A DNA stretch of 6,519 bases from an uncultured Micrococcales bacterium (lineage in GTDB: Bacteria > Actinomycetota > Actinomycetes > Actinomycetales > Microbacteriaceae), in assembly GCA_903893675.1 (NCBI GenBank), contig CAITNA010000006.1, positions 1 to 6,519 of the forward strand, written 5' to 3'. Under the pieces are notes generated by a model. The model worked only from the letters and a program-made list of their open reading frames with translations. It did no database searches and was not told the DNA's origin. The translations under genes and the position numbers were made by a program. Of this stretch, positions 6,054 to 6,519 are shown piece by piece (the stretch's first letter is position 1; each line of letters begins with the position of its first letter).

Positions 6054-6519
6054 CTACTCGCGCTCTTGGTCGAGTCGTGCCTCGGCAGTTTTCTGCGCAT
6101 TGCGAACAGTCTTGCGCAGCTTCTTATCGCTTACTTTGCGCTCGCCCATGTGATCTGGGTTCCACACGGCGATGTCTTCATCTGCGAACTCTGGCTTGGT
6201 CTTGCCCTTGAACTTCGGCACCACGGTGTCTGGGGCTAGGCGGCGCGCAGTAACCAAGAAACCGGTGTGTCCGATCATGCGGTGTTCTGGGCGCACGGCC
6301 AGGCCTTGCAGGTGCCAGCCGCGGAACAGGGTCTCGAATGCCTCCGGCTCGGCAAAGTGCCCCGAATTGCGAAGGGCCTCGGTAAAGCGCGAGAGCTGGG
6401 TGACGGTTGCCACATAGCCGACGATCAAACCGCCTGGGATGAGCGCGGCAGCGGACTCTTCAACGCACTCCCATGGGGCCAGCATGTCGAGCACCACGCG
6501 GTCGGCGTCGCCGTCTGCA
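6054..6519 (-). CDS. trmI: tRNA (adenine-58-N1)-methyltransferase TrmI, N-terminus beyond the window
   Basis: The visible 154 C-terminal residues belong to a class I SAM-dependent methyltransferase that makes m1A58 in the tRNA T-loop. The segment opens with DRVVLDMLAPWE, which contains the family's catalytic-region aspartate in LDM (codon at 6488-6486). It continues with the Rossmann strand and loop IPGGLIVGYVATVTQLSRF, the ETLFRGW motif, GLAVRPEHRMIGHTGFLV and RRLAP, all typical of actinobacterial TrmI (Rv2118c type). After RRLAP comes a tail of about 60 residues, rich in Lys, Arg, Asp and Glu (DEDIAVWNPDHMGERKVSDKKLRKTV), that is longer than the mycobacterial end and looks partly helical. 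The frame is open to the window edge, so the true start lies upstream; the GTG at 6497 is an internal valine. It stops with TAG at 6054, 40 bases before the FKBP gene. In many actinobacteria trmI lies just upstream of the Pup-proteasome genes, which matters for reading this locus. Confidence 0.93.
   Translation of the reverse strand, partial: ADGDADRVVLDMLAPWECVEESAAALIPGGLIVGYVATVTQLSRFTEALRNSGHFAEPEAFETLFRGWHLQGLAVRPEHRMIGHTGFLVTARRLAPDTVVPKFKGKTKPEFADEDIAVWNPDHMGERKVSDKKLRKTVRNAQKTAEARLDQERE

Noticed and set aside
6014..6100. 29-residue extension of the FKBP protein back to an ATG at 6100
   Set aside because: It overlaps the end of trmI and would place a clear lipoprotein signal peptide in the interior.
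1..6519. tRNA or other RNA genes, CRISPR arrays, insertion sequences, attachment sites
   Set aside because: Coding sequence covers nearly the whole window on one strand, with no spaced direct repeats, no transposase motifs and no gene-free stretch long enough to hold them.

Overview
The window (6519 bases) reads as one tightly packed chromosomal operon on the minus strand. GC is moderate (about 55% by eye), there is no mobile DNA, and no non-coding gap exceeds 40 bases. In transcription order (high to low coordinates) it holds: the 3' end of trmI (tRNA m1A58 methyltransferase), a secreted FKBP-type prolyl isomerase lipoprotein, pafB, pafC, a small one-helix membrane protein of unknown function, tatA, tatC, and the first 564 codons of a HelY-type DEVH-box RNA helicase. 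trmI and helY both run off the window.

The gene set points to an actinobacterium. The block pafB-pafC-tatA-tatC-helY is the same as in Mycobacterium (Rv2096c to Rv2092c) and most other actinobacteria. Moderate GC, short spacers, an FKBP lipoprotein beside pafB and a charged C-terminal tail on TrmI suggest Micrococcales, perhaps a streamlined Microbacteriaceae such as the freshwater lineages. That finer placement is inference.

Region by region: 6054-6519 is the catalytic and C-terminal end of TrmI. A 40-base spacer follows. 5036-6013 is the FKBP lipoprotein, most likely starting at TTG. 3017-5030 encodes PafB and PafC, overlapping by 8 bases; they are the two WYL-domain subunits of the PafBC DNA-damage-response activator. 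2718-3020 is the unknown membrane protein, coupled to pafC through a GTGA overlap. 1697-2702 is the minimal Tat translocase pair tatA-tatC, with a perfect 14-bp palindrome at the tatA stop codon. 1-1694 is helY.

The most notable feature is an absence. In many actinobacteria the stretch between trmI and pafB carries the Pup-proteasome genes (arc/mpa, dop, pup, prcBA, pafA). Here trmI is followed after 40 bases by FKBP and then pafBC, so the locus looks like a Pup-proteasome locus that has lost its Pup genes and kept its flanks and regulator. I saw no clearly undescribed system. The remaining points of interest are the unknown membrane protein, the altered WYL motifs, the degenerate first FKBP domain and the tatA/tatC palindrome.
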